From: Vibrio sinaloensis
Lineage (GTDB): Bacteria > Pseudomonadota > Gammaproteobacteria > Enterobacterales > Vibrionaceae
Assembly (NCBI RefSeq): GCF_023195835.1
Contig: NZ_CP096199.1
Coordinates: 1,922,001 to 1,986,000 of the forward strand
Reading direction: 5' to 3'
DNA: 64,000 nt
Below are positions 1-10,985 of the stretch, piece by piece (within the stretch, counting starts at the first letter, position 1; every line of letters starts with the position of its first letter). Position numbers and translations under genes: made by a program. The notes beneath the pieces are model-generated. The model searched no databases, was not told where the DNA came from, and worked only from the letters and a program-made list of their open reading frames with translations.

Positions 1-100
1 AACAAAGCCATCGGATGAGTAGCCTTGTGTGAATGGCCGCTAACAAGTTGATGCTTCATCCCCTCACTTGTCGCGATTTGTCCGTCTCTTTGTTGTTTTC

Positions 101-144
101 GTCACTGACCAGTGACATCCATGAGAGCGATTAATTATAATTAA
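101..144. promoter_or_regulatory. Palindromic control region upstream of rluE
   Basis: Two palindromes lie in the 273 bases before rluE. One is gtcactg-ac-cagtgac at 101-116. The other is the perfect 14-mer TTAATTATAATTAA at 131-144. The AT-rich sequence after them suits a promoter. No factor is assigned: the palindromes are seen and the role is inferred. Bases 1-100 show no gene; they may be the upstream region of a gene left of the window. Confidence 0.35.
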
Positions 145-273
145 ACAAAAACAAGAGAATAGTCTATCATCTTGCTCGACAATCCTGTTTTTTGGCGCGC
201 AAATGATAGCTTAAATTGGATATTTAAGAAACTTTCAAACACACTTTATTTACATTTTTGCAAGGTAGTTAAC

Positions 274-966
274 ATGCCACCACGCTCAAGTCGAGGCTCT
301 GCGCCGAATTCTAAAAGCAAGCCATCGTCTGGTTTTAAACGCAATAAATCCCCTATTTCACCTCGGGCAAGCAGCGCTAAGAAGCGCCATAAACCGATTA
401 AACAAAAACCGCGAGTGACAGCAGCAGAACGCAAGGTACTGGTATTCAATAAACCTTATGATACCTTGAGCCAGTTTACTGATGGAGATGGAAGAAAAAC
501 CCTCGCTGACTACATTCCAGTCAAAGACGTTTACGCTGCCGGTCGCCTCGATCGAGACAGTGAAGGGTTGATGGTGCTCACTAACGACGGTATTTTGCAA
601 GCCAAGCTGACCCAGCCGTCGTCTAAATCAGCCAAAACTTATTGGGTTCAAGTTGATGGTGCACCCAGTGAGCAAGATCTTGACCAACTGCGTCGCGGCG
701 TGAAACTGAAAGATGGGATGACGCTACCCGCACAAGTTGAAATTATCGCCGAGCCTGATATTTGGGCGCGCACCCCGCCCGTTCGCTTCAGAGCCAACAT
801 CCCAACAACTTGGCTAGCCATCACTATTATTGAGGGCCGTAATCGGCAAGTGCGGCGTATGACCGCACATATCGGCTATCCGACACTGCGTTTAATTCGT
901 TATTCGATGGGTGATGTGACGCTAGGTAACTTGCAGCCCGGCGAATGGAAAGAGATAACGGTTTAG
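274..966 (+). CDS. rluE: 23S rRNA pseudouridine synthase, RluE type
   Basis: This is a pseudouridine synthase of the RsuA/RluB/E/F family, most like RluE, which modifies U2457 of 23S rRNA. The 230-residue protein has a lysine- and serine-rich basic N-terminal tail of about 50 residues, likely rRNA-binding, followed by the catalytic domain. The family motif [10 protein letters not shown] starts at residue 90, making Asp93 the expected catalytic aspartate. A later [10 protein letters not shown] motif is also typical. An upstream in-frame start at 172 exists, but the ATG at 274 is preceded by AAGG at 262-265 with good spacing, and the extra 34 residues look non-coding, so 274 was chosen. The gene converges on aspS across a shared terminator. 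Confidence 0.88.
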   Translation: MPPRSSRGSAPNSKSKPSSGFKRNKSPISPRASSAKKRHKPIKQKPRVTAAERKVLVFNKPYDTLSQFTDGDGRKTLADYIPVKDVYAAGRLDRDSEGLMVLTNDGILQAKLTQPSSKSAKTYWVQVDGAPSEQDLDQLRRGVKLKDGMTLPAQVEIIAEPDIWARTPPVRFRANIPTTWLAITIIEGRNRQVRRMTAHIGYPTLRLIRYSMGDVTLGNLQPGEWKEITV

Positions 967-999
967 AAGGAAACAAGTCGCTCCAATCTCGATAAACAT

Positions 1000-1031
1000 A
1001 AAAACGGCGCTTCAATTGAAGCGCCGTTTTT
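1000..1031. terminator. Bidirectional terminator between rluE and aspS
   Basis: A perfect 32-base palindrome has a GC-rich core (cggcgcttc / gaagcgccg). It is flanked by an A run on the left and a T run on the right, so it can stop transcription from both converging genes. Confidence 0.9.
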
Positions 1032-1057
1032 ATTTAGCTAACCGTTAGGACAAAAAT

Positions 1058-2833
1058 TTAATCTTCTTTTTTCTCTGCCGCTTTAACGGCAATCGCTAGC
1101 TCTTCAAGCGCGGCTGGATTAGCCAGGCTTGGAGCGTCAGTCAGTAGACATGATGCTGCGGTTGTTTTCGGGAATGCGATAACATCACGGATGTTTTCCG
1201 TACCACACAGTAGCATCACCAAACGGTCAAGGCCGAATGCCAAACCCGCATGTGGAGGCGTACCGAACTTAAGTGCGTCGAGTAGGAAGCCAAACTTAAG
1301 CTGCTGCTCCTCGGCATCGATACCTAGAATATCAAACACGGCTGCCTGCATTTCTGCGTTGTGAATACGGACAGAACCACCGCCCACTTCGTAGCCGTTT
1401 AACACCATATCGTAAGCGTTAGAGTTGGCTGCCGCTGGGTTGGCTTTTAGCTCTTCAGCAGTCACACCAAGCGGTGACGTGAATGGGTGGTGCATTGCGT
1501 GTAGGTTGCCTTCGTCATCTTCCTCAAACATTGGGAAGTCGACAACCCATAGTGGTGCCCACGCGTTCTCGTCGGTCAGCTCGAGGTCTTTACCTAACTT
1601 AAGGCGCAGCGCACCCATAGCTTCAGCTACAACGTTAGCTTTGTCTGCGCCAAACAGGATGATATCGCCCGACTCTGCTTGAGTGCGGTCAAGAATGCCG
1701 TTGATCACTTCTTCATTTAGGAACTTAGCCACTGGAGATTGGACACCTTCCATGCCAGCAGCGCGGTCGTTAACCTTCATCCATGCCAAGCCTTTCGCAC
1801 CGTAAATGCCTACGAACTCACCGTAACCGTCAATTTGTTTACGAGTGAGCGACGCACCGCCCGGAACGCGAATCACGGCTACACGGCCTTTCTCGTCGTT
1901 AGCCGGACCTGAGAAGACTTTAAACTCAACGTCTTTTACTAGGTCTGCGACATCAACAAGCTCAAGTGGGTTACGCAGGTCTGGCTTGTCAGAGCCAAAA
2001 CGACGCATCGCTTCACTAAACGGCATGACTGGGAACTCACCAAGGTCAACGTTTAGCAGCTCTTGCCACATATCACGAACCATTTTCTCAGTCGTTGCAC
2101 GTACTTCGTCTGCCGTCATAAATGACGTTTCGATATCGATTTGGGTGAATTCTGGTTGACGGTCAGCACGCAAGTCTTCGTCACGGAAACACTTCACGAT
2201 TTGGTAGTAGCGATCAAAGCCCGACATCATCAGCAGCTGTTTGAATAGCTGTGGAGATTGAGGTAGCGCGTAGAAGCTGCCTTTATGAACACGGCTCGGT
2301 ACCAAATAGTCACGTGCGCCTTCTGGCGTCGCTTTGGTCAGTACAGGCGTTTCGATATCGAGGAAGCCGTTGTCGTCAAGGAAGCGACGAACAAAGCTAG
2401 ACGCTTTAGCACGTAGCTTGATGCGATCACTCATTTCTGGACGACGAAGGTCGAGGTAACGGTATTTCAGACGTTGCTCTTCTGAGTTCTTCTGGTTGAA
2501 GTCTAGAGGTAGCACATCTGAGCGGTTGATGATCTCTAGGCCTTTAGCGATGATCTCTACTTCGCCCGTCGCCATATCTTTATTGACTTGGCTGTCTGGA
2601 CGAACACGAACTTCACCGGTTAGTTTGATACAGAACTCATTACGAAGCGTGTTGGCCACTTCATAAGCGTCCGCCATATCTGGGTCGACCACAACCTGAA
2701 CAACGCCTTCACGATCTCGCATATCAATAAAAATAAGACCGCCTAAATCACGGCGACGGTTAACCCAGCCGCAAAGTTCTACAGTTTGTCCTGCAAGGGA
2801 CTTGTTCAGGTGACCACAGTAATGGGTACGCAT
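1058..2833 (-). CDS. aspS: Aspartyl-tRNA synthetase
   Basis: This class II synthetase charges tRNA-Asp in the cytoplasm. At 591 residues it matches the bacterial-type enzyme (about 590 in E. coli), with an N-terminal OB-fold anticodon-binding domain and a catalytic domain containing the bacterial GAD insertion. Motif 2 ([14 protein letters not shown]) lies near residue 214 and motif 3 ([13 protein letters not shown]) near residue 531. The ATG start fits the conserved N-terminus MRTHYCGHL. It is divergent from the DUF72 gene across a 275-base promoter region (2834-3108), in which no further gene is credible. Confidence 0.98.
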   Translation of the reverse strand: MRTHYCGHLNKSLAGQTVELCGWVNRRRDLGGLIFIDMRDREGVVQVVVDPDMADAYEVANTLRNEFCIKLTGEVRVRPDSQVNKDMATGEVEIIAKGLEIINRSDVLPLDFNQKNSEEQRLKYRYLDLRRPEMSDRIKLRAKASSFVRRFLDDNGFLDIETPVLTKATPEGARDYLVPSRVHKGSFYALPQSPQLFKQLLMMSGFDRYYQIVKCFRDEDLRADRQPEFTQIDIETSFMTADEVRATTEKMVRDMWQELLNVDLGEFPVMPFSEAMRRFGSDKPDLRNPLELVDVADLVKDVEFKVFSGPANDEKGRVAVIRVPGGASLTRKQIDGYGEFVGIYGAKGLAWMKVNDRAAGMEGVQSPVAKFLNEEVINGILDRTQAESGDIILFGADKANVVAEAMGALRLKLGKDLELTDENAWAPLWVVDFPMFEEDDEGNLHAMHHPFTSPLGVTAEELKANPAAANSNAYDMVLNGYEVGGGSVRIHNAEMQAAVFDILGIDAEEQQLKFGFLLDALKFGTPPHAGLAFGLDRLVMLLCGTENIRDVIAFPKTTAASCLLTDAPSLANPAALEELAIAVKAAEKKED

Positions 2834-3108
2834 AATGAATTTCCCAATCTCTCTAAATTTGTTGATTACTCTCTATCGATGATAGATTTACCGATAGAGC
2901 AAAGTTCCATTTATACGCTGAAAGTGCGTTTAGATCGACTATTCAGCGTACAATTTATTGCGATTTATTCTCTGTTGATGCTTTTTACGCCAATAACTAG
3001 GCAAAACCGACATCCAGTGAATCGAATGGCGCTGATTATAGCCTTTTACCGCGCCATTCGGCAAAGCTCTGATTGATCCGATTTGAATGAAAAACAAAGA
3101 GTAGAATC

Positions 3109-3975
3109 ATGGACCCACTACCGCTTCGATTAGGGCTGACCATGTGGTCACATAATAATTGGCAGCAAAGCTTTTATGGCAGCGGAACCAAAACCAGTGA
3201 AAGGCTGGAGAAATACGCTCGCGTATTCCATACCGTTGAAGGCAATACCACTTTCTACGCAACCCCCAACGCCAATACGGTAAACAATTGGAAAGCCGCC
3301 ACCCACGATGCGTTTCGGTTTACATTCAAACTGCCACAAGCGATTACTCACCAGCACATGTTGCGAGGCTGTCAGGCGGAGTTAAAAAGCTTTATGTCGA
3401 TCATGGCGCCTTTGCATGAGCGCATTGGTCAATGGACAGTGCAACTGCCTGCCATTTTTGGCCCAGAGCACTTGGCTCAACTTAAGCGATTTTGCGCACT
3501 ATTCCCGCCTAACTACCCGCTTGGGGTAGAGGTGCGCCATCCTGCCTTTTTTGCCAAAGGCGATGCAGAAAAGTCACTCAATCACTGGCTAGTTGAGCAA
3601 GGATACGATCGAATCATCATGGACAGCCGGCCAGTGTTCGCCGCAAAACCGGACACCGAAGCCATCATCGACGCGCAAAACAAGAAGCCTAAAGTGCCGG
3701 TACACGCTATTGCCACCGCTAATCACCCCATGGTGCGGTTTATTGGTCACCCACAGCAGCACCTCAACGCTGAGTTCTTTACGCCGTGGCTGAGCAAACT
3801 GGCTGACTGGATCAATGCAGGCAAGCAGCCCTATGTCATGATCCACACAGCCGATAACATTGTGGCGCCTGAGCTTGCCGCCGATCTGTATCAGCAGCTG
3901 CAACAACATGTCACTTTGCCTGACTTAGCGCCCTTCCCTGCGCTCGATGGCAACACACAAATCCAGATGTTCTAA
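3109..3975 (+). CDS. DUF72 family protein, YecE-like
   Basis: This 288-residue member of the DUF72 (YecE) family adopts a TIM-barrel-like fold; its biochemical role is not established. Visible family features are the N-terminal GLTMWSHNNW segment, the VEGNTTFYATP stretch and a conserved RFIGHP segment late in the protein. The ATG has a GAG-containing ribosome site just upstream. Its position next to aspS and upstream of cmoA/cmoB repeats the enterobacterial aspS-yecE-cmoA-cmoB arrangement, which suggests a long-standing association with tRNA biology without proving one. Confidence 0.85.
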   Translation: MDPLPLRLGLTMWSHNNWQQSFYGSGTKTSERLEKYARVFHTVEGNTTFYATPNANTVNNWKAATHDAFRFTFKLPQAITHQHMLRGCQAELKSFMSIMAPLHERIGQWTVQLPAIFGPEHLAQLKRFCALFPPNYPLGVEVRHPAFFAKGDAEKSLNHWLVEQGYDRIIMDSRPVFAAKPDTEAIIDAQNKKPKVPVHAIATANHPMVRFIGHPQQHLNAEFFTPWLSKLADWINAGKQPYVMIHTADNIVAPELAADLYQQLQQHVTLPDLAPFPALDGNTQIQMF

Positions 3976-4019
3976 AGAAGATAACCACAAAACATGACAC
4001 GAGCGTAGATTTCACATAA

Positions 4020-4821
<802 letters not shown>

Positions 4822-4823
<2 letters not shown>

Positions 4824-4898
4824 CGAGAAGCGAGAAGCGAGAAGCGAGAAGCGAGAAGCGAGAAGCGAGAAGCGAGAAGCGAGAAGCGAGAAGCGAGA
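4822..4898. repeat. Heptamer tandem repeat, 11 copies of AGCGAGA
   Basis: Eleven exact head-to-tail copies of AGCGAGA occupy 77 bases. The array begins at the second base of the cmoA stop codon and ends 59 bases before the cmoB start. Copy-number change would leave CmoA intact but alter the cmoA-cmoB spacer. On the minus strand an open frame through it encodes a repeating SRFSLLA heptapeptide, which is judged incidental. Confidence 0.97.
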
Positions 4899-4957
4899 AA
4901 GTGTTTATTAGTACTCATTTCGCGTCAAATTATTAATTAATTATCAGTGAAAAATCT

Positions 4958-5929
4958 ATGTTTAACTTTGCCAATTTTTACCAGTTGATCGCCCAAGATA
5001 CGCGTCTTCAGCCGTGGCTAAACGTCCTGCCTCAACAACTTACCGATTGGCAGATTGCAGAGCATGGTGACTTTGGCCGCTGGCTCAAAGCGCTAAACAA
5101 AATCCCGCATGGCGCGCCAAATCAAATCGACCTCAAGCACTCAGTGACCATTGCTAATGACACCCCGATGGCGCCCGGCGAGCTGAAAAAGCTCGAGAGC
5201 TTGCTGCGCACTTTCCATCCGTGGCGCAAAGGTCCTTATACCGTGCATGGTATTCATATTGACACAGAGTGGCGTAGCGATTGGAAATGGGACCGAGTCT
5301 TGCCACATATTTCGCCGCTTAAGAATCGTAGTGTGCTCGACGTTGGCTGTGGCAATGGTTACCACATGTGGCGCATGCTCGGCGAAGGCGCACGTCTGAC
5401 GGTCGGTATCGATCCCTCCCACCTGTTTTTGATTCAATTTGAAGCGATTCGCAAACTGATGGGCGATGACCAACGTGCTCACCTACTGCCACTCGGCATT
5501 GAGCAACTGCCTCAACTTGAAGCCTTCGATACCGTGTTTAGTATGGGTGTGCTCTACCATCGCCGCTCGCCGCTGGATCACCTGATTCAGTTGAAAGATC
5601 AGCTCGTATCTGGGGGTGAGTTGGTGTTAGAGACGTTGGTGATTGAAGGCGATGAAACCTCAGTTCTGGTGCCCGTTGATCGCTACGCACAAATGCGCAA
5701 CGTCTACTTTTTCCCATCAGCGCGAGCCCTCAAGGTGTGGCTAGAACAAGTCGGCTTTGAAAATGTACGTATTGTTGATGAAAACGTCACCACGACAGGC
5801 GAACAGCGCACGACGGAATGGATGACACACAACTCGCTGCCTGACTACCTCGACCCAAGTGACCCGAGCAAAACGGTGGAAGGTCACCCGGCGCCAAGAC
5901 GCGCGGTGTTGATTGCCAATAAGCCATAA
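4958..5929 (+). CDS. cmoB: tRNA U34 carboxymethyltransferase CmoB
   Basis: CmoB transfers the carboxymethyl group from carboxy-SAM to 5-hydroxyuridine at the wobble position, giving cmo5U. It is 323 residues long, the family length. It has a C-terminal Rossmann domain with motif [11 protein letters not shown] near residue 126 and the conserved [16 protein letters not shown] segment. The start ATG lacks a strong ribosome site, so translation may depend on the spacer that carries the heptamer repeat. It lies directly downstream of cmoA, its pathway partner. Confidence 0.95.
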   Translation: MFNFANFYQLIAQDTRLQPWLNVLPQQLTDWQIAEHGDFGRWLKALNKIPHGAPNQIDLKHSVTIANDTPMAPGELKKLESLLRTFHPWRKGPYTVHGIHIDTEWRSDWKWDRVLPHISPLKNRSVLDVGCGNGYHMWRMLGEGARLTVGIDPSHLFLIQFEAIRKLMGDDQRAHLLPLGIEQLPQLEAFDTVFSMGVLYHRRSPLDHLIQLKDQLVSGGELVLETLVIEGDETSVLVPVDRYAQMRNVYFFPSARALKVWLEQVGFENVRIVDENVTTTGEQRTTEWMTHNSLPDYLDPSDPSKTVEGHPAPRRAVLIANKP

Positions 5930-6007
5930 AAGTAACGAATTGACAGAGAGTTAACTCAAGCCGCTGGTAAATGGATTCCTCTCTGCTGTTATCCAACTTA
6001 CAATATC

Positions 6008-6034
6008 AAGGATGCTGTGATGGCATCCTTTTTT
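6008..6034 (+). terminator. Terminator after cmoB
   Basis: An 8-base stem (aaggatgc / gcatcctt) is followed by a run of T. It separates cmoB from the next operon. Confidence 0.8.
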
Positions 6035-6119
6035 GTACTTACCCTATAGCAATCAAAATATTAGCAACCGATTCTTCGATATTACCAAGCGCACCATTAC
6101 AACTGACTTAGGCGAATCA

Positions 6120-6872
6120 ATGTTTACAAAAACTCTTCCCGTCGTAGCCCTTATTCTTCTATCTGGCTGTACCCTAACCAATAGTGAAAAGTATCACCAA
6201 CAAACGATCGCAGCGATTGAGTCGTCTGAGACCAACCTAACCGAACAGTTTCAACATCTTAATACCCATCTCAACAGCCAAAACGACTACATTGAAAGCT
6301 TGGAGACGCGCTTGAGTGAACTGGAAAGTGAACTCAAAGACTTCAAATACGAGTCACTTGCACACCGCTGTGAAACGGCGAAAGCCGTGCAAGTACAGCC
6401 TGTTACATTACCCGCGCCTGCGCCGCGCAACGAGCTACTACTCGGCGCAGTAGAAAAAGTCACCATAGATTCAATTGAACAAGTGTTTGATGCGCGCATC
6501 GATACTGGCGCTGCGACATCGTCACTCAACGCGGTAGACATCCAAGAATTTGAGCGCAACGGCAAAAACTGGGTACGTTTTCACCTCTCTGATGGCAAAA
6601 CGCCACTCGACGAAACCAACTGGATCGAAGCGCCAATTATACGTTTTGTAAAAATTCGTCAATCGAGCAATGATGAGGTGGAACGACGTGCCGTGGTCCA
6701 GTTATGGGTAAGGCTCGGAAAAATCCATGAAAAAGCGCAATTTACCTTGGCAGATCGCTCGCAAATGAGTCATCCTATACTTCTAGGTCGTGAGTTTATT
6801 CGTGACATCGCAGTCGTTGATGTTAGTCAACAGTATATTCATGCGACCTCTTCTCAAAAACAATCAAGGTAG
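6120..6872 (+). CDS. Retropepsin-like protease lipoprotein (RimB/Zn_protease family)
   Basis: This 250-residue protein begins with a lipoprotein signal peptide. The lipobox LLSGC puts the lipidated cysteine at residue 17, so it is probably anchored to a membrane facing the periplasm. A short coiled-coil-like stretch follows (about 25-80), then the family domain PF05618, often labelled ATP-dependent zinc protease but related to retropepsins. The aspartic-protease-like motif DTGA is at residues 128-131. The ATG at 6120 was preferred to one at 6033 because it gives a proper signal peptide. The next gene starts 9 bases after the stop. The substrate is unknown; the partners suggest it trims a peptide made by the ATP-grasp protein. 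Confidence 0.82.
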   Translation: MFTKTLPVVALILLSGCTLTNSEKYHQQTIAAIESSETNLTEQFQHLNTHLNSQNDYIESLETRLSELESELKDFKYESLAHRCETAKAVQVQPVTLPAPAPRNELLLGAVEKVTIDSIEQVFDARIDTGAATSSLNAVDIQEFERNGKNWVRFHLSDGKTPLDETNWIEAPIIRFVKIRQSSNDEVERRAVVQLWVRLGKIHEKAQFTLADRSQMSHPILLGREFIRDIAVVDVSQQYIHATSSQKQSR

Positions 6873-6881
6873 CGTGAATTT

Positions 6882-8387
6882 ATGACGTCAAAAGTTCCTT
6901 TTTATATTTCAGTGGTGCTACTGATTTTGGCCGGCATCGCTTTGAGCATGTTCCGTCATCAAAACTACGGCGTGCCATGGACTCCGGGCGAAACTCGTCA
7001 AGTTTGGGATATCGAAGCGCGTATCGAGTTTGATGGTCAATCAAAGCCAGTAAAAGCCTCGCTAGCGGCTCCTCATACACAAACCGGCTTTACTCTAATC
7101 AGTGAGTCCTCGTCATCTTCCGGTTACGGCGTCTCTTATCTTGATACCGAAACCGGACGACGAGCAGAGTGGTCTATTCGCCAAGCAAGCGGTCCGCAAA
7201 CCATTTACTACAAAACCCAATTTTTAGTCGACCCTAACGCGAAAGTTGAGCCTACCCCCCCAAGCGAGCAGATCGAGGCACCAGCTTTTGAGGGTCCGGT
7301 CGAAGCCGCGGCGATTGCACTGATTGAACGTGCCAACCAACGCTCTGCCGATGATGTCACTTTTACTCGTGAACTGATCAAATCGCTTAACGACACAGAC
7401 AGTCAAAACGCCTCTCTGGTGCTTAACAGCATGTCTAAAGTCGACGCGGTCAACGCCATTCTGTCTTACGCCAAAATCCCGAATAAAGTGGTCGGCGTGA
7501 TTGAGCTTGAAGACGGTCGACGCCGCCAAACCATTCAGCACATGAACCAAGTGTGGGATGGTGGCAATTGGGTGCTATTTAACCCAAACAAGATCAATCA
7601 GATCATCGCCGACAATATTCTGGTCTGGGATGAGTCTAACGTCTCTTTGCTCGACCTTGTAGGTGGACAAAACAGCCAAGTGCACTTCTCAATGATTGCT
7701 CTTGATGTAACGCCTTCCCAAGCCACAGCCAACAAAGTGGAAGCCGACGGGCTACTTAACTTCTCCATTCACAGCTTGCCTCTTGAAGAGCAGGCAATGT
7801 TCAAAACCATTATGCTAGTGCCGATCGGTGCTCTAATTGTGGTGTTCTTACGCGTCATCATAGGTCTGAAAACATCGGGCACCTTTATGCCGGTACTTAT
7901 CGCCGTTGCCTTTGTACAGACACAACTGGTCACGGGTATTGTCGGATTCCTGCTTATCGTCGGCACCGGTTTGGTAATCCGAAGCTACCTGTCTAAGCTC
8001 AACTTGCTGCTGGTTGCGCGGATTTCTGCGGTCATCATTACGGTGATTATGATCATTTCTGTCTTTACCGTGGTGGCGTTCAAGATTGGTCTCACTGAAG
8101 GTCTCTCGATTACCTTCTTCCCAATGATCATCCTGTCTTGGACCATCGAGCGAATGTCGATCCTGTGGGAGGAAGAAGGAGCAAAAGAGGTGTTGATGCA
8201 AGGCGGCGGCTCACTGCTTACCGCAGTGCTGGTCTACTTAGCGATGACCAACCCGTTTATTCAGCATTTGACCTTTAACTTTATCGGATTGCAATTGATC
8301 GTCTTAGCGGCAATTTTGCTCTTAGGTACCTACACAGGCTATCGCCTCACTGAGCTTCGTCGCTTTAAGCCATTGGCGGAGGACTGA
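6882..8387 (+). CDS. Inactive transglutaminase fused to seven membrane helices
   Basis: This 501-residue membrane protein has one N-terminal membrane segment (about residues 5-22), a periplasmic region with a transglutaminase-like fold (about 130-250), then a cluster of hydrophobic helices from about 310 to 490. The transglutaminase core appears inactive: the position expected for the catalytic cysteine is not cysteine (segment SKVDAVNAIL) and the usual DPT motif reads NPN. This matches Pfam families named for an inactive transglutaminase with seven helices. It probably binds peptides or presents a substrate to its neighbours. It is the middle gene of a tight operon, 9 bases after the protease gene and 2 bases before the ligase gene. 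Confidence 0.85.
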   Translation: MTSKVPFYISVVLLILAGIALSMFRHQNYGVPWTPGETRQVWDIEARIEFDGQSKPVKASLAAPHTQTGFTLISESSSSSGYGVSYLDTETGRRAEWSIRQASGPQTIYYKTQFLVDPNAKVEPTPPSEQIEAPAFEGPVEAAAIALIERANQRSADDVTFTRELIKSLNDTDSQNASLVLNSMSKVDAVNAILSYAKIPNKVVGVIELEDGRRRQTIQHMNQVWDGGNWVLFNPNKINQIIADNILVWDESNVSLLDLVGGQNSQVHFSMIALDVTPSQATANKVEADGLLNFSIHSLPLEEQAMFKTIMLVPIGALIVVFLRVIIGLKTSGTFMPVLIAVAFVQTQLVTGIVGFLLIVGTGLVIRSYLSKLNLLLVARISAVIITVIMIISVFTVVAFKIGLTEGLSITFFPMIILSWTIERMSILWEEEGAKEVLMQGGGSLLTAVLVYLAMTNPFIQHLTFNFIGLQLIVLAAILLLGTYTGYRLTELRRFKPLAED

Positions 8388-8389
8388 TT

Positions 8390-9379
8390 ATGCTTTCACG
8401 TTTTGCTGAGCAGTTTACTTCACCGGGCAAACTGCGCCATAAGGGCATTATGGGAATGAACAAGCGCAACCATAGTTATATTGGTCGCTACAATGATCGC
8501 TCTAAATATCCTTTGGTCGATGATAAGTTGAAAACCAAGATCATCGCCCAGCAGCACGGTGCAACCACTCCTGAACTGATTGGTGTGATCAGCAATCAGG
8601 CAGAAGTGAAAACCATCCACAACATGGTAAAGAATTGGCCCGGCTTTGTGATAAAGCCCGCCCAAGGTAGTGGTGGCAAAGGCATTTTGGTGATTGTTTC
8701 CCACAAAGATGGGGTCTATACCAAACCGTCTGGAGCGACCATCAACCAAGAAGACGTCGAGCGCCATATCAGTAATGCTTTAGCCGGGCTGTTTTCTCTC
8801 GGGGGCAAAAACGATGTGGCTGTGGTGGAAAACCTGATTAAGTTCGACAACTGCTTTGATGGTTTTAGCTACGAAGGGGTGCCAGATGTGCGCATTATCG
8901 TATTTAAAGGCTACCCTGTCATGGCGATGATGCGTTGCTCGACCGCCGCTTCGGATGGTAAAGCCAACCTGCACCAAGGAGCGGTTGGGGTTGGTATTGA
9001 CATTGCCACCGGTCGCGCTGTACGCGCGGTTCAGTTTGACCACCCTATCACTCACCACCCCGATACCGGCAAAGAGCTATCAACGCTGAAAGTGCCCCAT
9101 TGGGAGCGGTTACTGATTTTGGCCTCGAGTGCTTGGGAAATGACCGGGCTAGGCTACATGGGTACGGATATGGTGCTCGATAAGGAAGAGGGCCCTATGG
9201 TACTTGAGCTCAATGCTCGACCTGGGTTGGCGATTCAGATTGCCAATGGCGCCGGTTTATTGCCTCGCCTGCATCATATTGAGAGCCTGGGCTCGCCAGC
9301 CGAATATCCAAAACCTGCCGAACGGGTCGCGTACGCAGCGAAGCAATTTGGTATCTTTGCCAAAGAAGTCACCGCGTAA
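8390..9379 (+). CDS. ATP-grasp ligase, alpha-L-glutamate ligase-like
   Basis: This 329-residue cytoplasmic protein of the ATP-grasp superfamily is related to RimK-type amino-acid ligases, which join an amino acid to a carboxyl group using ATP. The ATP-binding segment KPAQGSGGKGILVI lies near residue 89, and the metal-binding ELNARPGLAIQIANGAG segment near residue 269, with the Glu and Asn expected to hold magnesium. The start is 2 bases after the stop of the transglutaminase-like gene, which indicates translational coupling. The product is not known; glutamate or a related amino acid is a guess from the family name. A strong terminator follows. Confidence 0.85.
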   Translation: MLSRFAEQFTSPGKLRHKGIMGMNKRNHSYIGRYNDRSKYPLVDDKLKTKIIAQQHGATTPELIGVISNQAEVKTIHNMVKNWPGFVIKPAQGSGGKGILVIVSHKDGVYTKPSGATINQEDVERHISNALAGLFSLGGKNDVAVVENLIKFDNCFDGFSYEGVPDVRIIVFKGYPVMAMMRCSTAASDGKANLHQGAVGVGIDIATGRAVRAVQFDHPITHHPDTGKELSTLKVPHWERLLILASSAWEMTGLGYMGTDMVLDKEEGPMVLELNARPGLAIQIANGAGLLPRLHHIESLGSPAEYPKPAERVAYAAKQFGIFAKEVTA

Positions 9380-9403
9380 CGCTCCCACTTTTCAAATCTG
9401 GAT

Positions 9404-9436
9404 AAAAATAGCCGTTTCTACAAGCGGCTATTTTTT
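9404..9436. terminator. Bidirectional terminator
   Basis: An 11-base perfect stem (aaaaatagccg / cggctattttt) lies between the ligase-like gene and the convergent aldehyde dehydrogenase gene, with A and T runs on either side. Confidence 0.9.
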
Positions 9437-9441
9437 GTTGA

Positions 9442-10899
9442 TTACAGTGTAGGGTCAGATTTACCGACGAACAATTTCACCACTAATTTCTGCACCCAAG
9501 TGCCGTAAGGCGGCGTAAACAGTGAAATTGGGAACCACTCTCGCATCTGCAACACACTTCGCGCATGGCTCAGCTCACGAAAACCCTCTTCGCCATGGTA
9601 GTTTCCGATGCCAGAATTGCCGATCCCGCCAAACGGAACCGAGTGGTTGAGCACGTGCCATCCCCAATCATTAATAGTGACACCGCCGCTATGAGTTTGA
9701 ACCAAAATCTTCTCACGCAGAGCTGCGTTGTGGGTAAACAAATAACAAGCGAGTGGCCTGGGCCTATCGTTGATGTACTCTAACACTTGCTCAATGTCTG
9801 TATAGCTGTGCACCGGGAGTAGCGGACCAAAGATTTCCTCTTGGCAAATACGCATATCCGCACTGAGGTTGGTTGCGATATAGAGTGGCGTTTTACGCCC
9901 TTCCCCTTCAGCTAAACACTGAACAATGTTAGCGCCCTTTTGCTTCGCGTCATCAAGCAGTGCGTGAAAACGCTGCTGTTGAGGCTCATCAACTAATGAA
10001 GTGCAATCGTCATTGCCTTTAATCTGTTGATACATAGCGACATGAGCGTCACGCAACGCGCTGACAAACGCATCCAGTTTGCTTTCATGCACAAAGGCAT
10101 AATCGGGTGCGATACAAATTTGCCCTGAATTGAATCCCTTGCCATGGGCCAAACGCTGAGCCGCTTTACTCACATCGTAGTCCTGCGCAACTATCGCTGG
10201 CGATTTGCCACCCAATTCCAGTGTGACCGGCGTGAGGTTTGCAGCGGCATTGGCCATAATGAGCTTGCCGCTGTTCGGCGACCCAGTGAACACCAAGTGA
10301 TTAAACGGCAAATGCGAGATTTCCATCGCTTGCGGATGATCGCCCGGGACAATACGTACTAGATCATCGGGGAAAACTTCCGCCAGCATTTGCTCAAGAA
10401 CCCGAGCAGTATTTGGGCAGTTTGGCGGCATTTTTATCATGCAGCGGTTACCTGCGGCCAGTGCCGTGATCAGTGGGCCAATCGACAGATACACTGGAAA
10501 ATTCCAAGGACAAATGATGCCGACCACACCTTTGGGTTGATAACGAACTTGTAGCTTGTTGCCTTTGAATAACCACTCGGTCGGACGGCGTTTAGGCTTC
10601 ATCCAACCTTTGAGATGACGCAGCACATGGTTGATGTCCAAGATCGGCGCCAGCACATCGGCCATTTTCGACTCTGTTTCACTGCGCCCGCCGAAATCGT
10701 CGCTCATCGCCTCGGCAAGTTTGTCTTGATAGCGGCGCAATTGCGTCTTCAACGCGACCAAACGCTGTTTCCTTACCTCAAACGCCGGCATAGATTCATT
10801 GCGGTATCCTACCTCCAGTGCTGTGAACCACTGCTGTACCTGTGACTTCGAGTCAGTGGCCTGCTGTGACGGTGGTTGAGGTTGTACTAATGCATTCAT
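9442..10899 (-). CDS. Aldehyde dehydrogenase, coniferyl-aldehyde type
   Basis: This NAD(P)-dependent aldehyde dehydrogenase of 485 residues resembles the group annotated as coniferyl aldehyde dehydrogenase; in Vibrio the natural substrate is more likely a fatty or aromatic aldehyde. It has the cofactor segment GIICPWNFPV, the general base in LELGGKSPAIV near residue 223 and the catalytic cysteine in GQICIAPDY near residue 256. The ATG at 10899 sits 7 bases after AAGGGA, while a start 96 bases upstream has no such support. A stretch containing LVVKLFVGK near the C-terminus may touch the membrane. It is transcribed alone, downstream of mukB and in the same direction. Confidence 0.88.
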   Translation of the reverse strand: MNALVQPQPPSQQATDSKSQVQQWFTALEVGYRNESMPAFEVRKQRLVALKTQLRRYQDKLAEAMSDDFGGRSETESKMADVLAPILDINHVLRHLKGWMKPKRRPTEWLFKGNKLQVRYQPKGVVGIICPWNFPVYLSIGPLITALAAGNRCMIKMPPNCPNTARVLEQMLAEVFPDDLVRIVPGDHPQAMEISHLPFNHLVFTGSPNSGKLIMANAAANLTPVTLELGGKSPAIVAQDYDVSKAAQRLAHGKGFNSGQICIAPDYAFVHESKLDAFVSALRDAHVAMYQQIKGNDDCTSLVDEPQQQRFHALLDDAKQKGANIVQCLAEGEGRKTPLYIATNLSADMRICQEEIFGPLLPVHSYTDIEQVLEYINDRPRPLACYLFTHNAALREKILVQTHSGGVTINDWGWHVLNHSVPFGGIGNSGIGNYHGEEGFRELSHARSVLQMREWFPISLFTPPYGTWVQKLVVKLFVGKSDPTL

Positions 10900-10985
10900 A
10901 ATCATTCCCTTTAATACCGATATCTGCAGTATATCAAACTGAGTAGATATATGGTTGGCACCTAACCTAACACGACTTACAACAA

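Noticed and set aside
2786..3076. A plus-strand open frame across the aspS start and its promoter region.
   Set aside because: It overlaps the aspS N-terminus antisense and has no family features; it is best read as promoter DNA.
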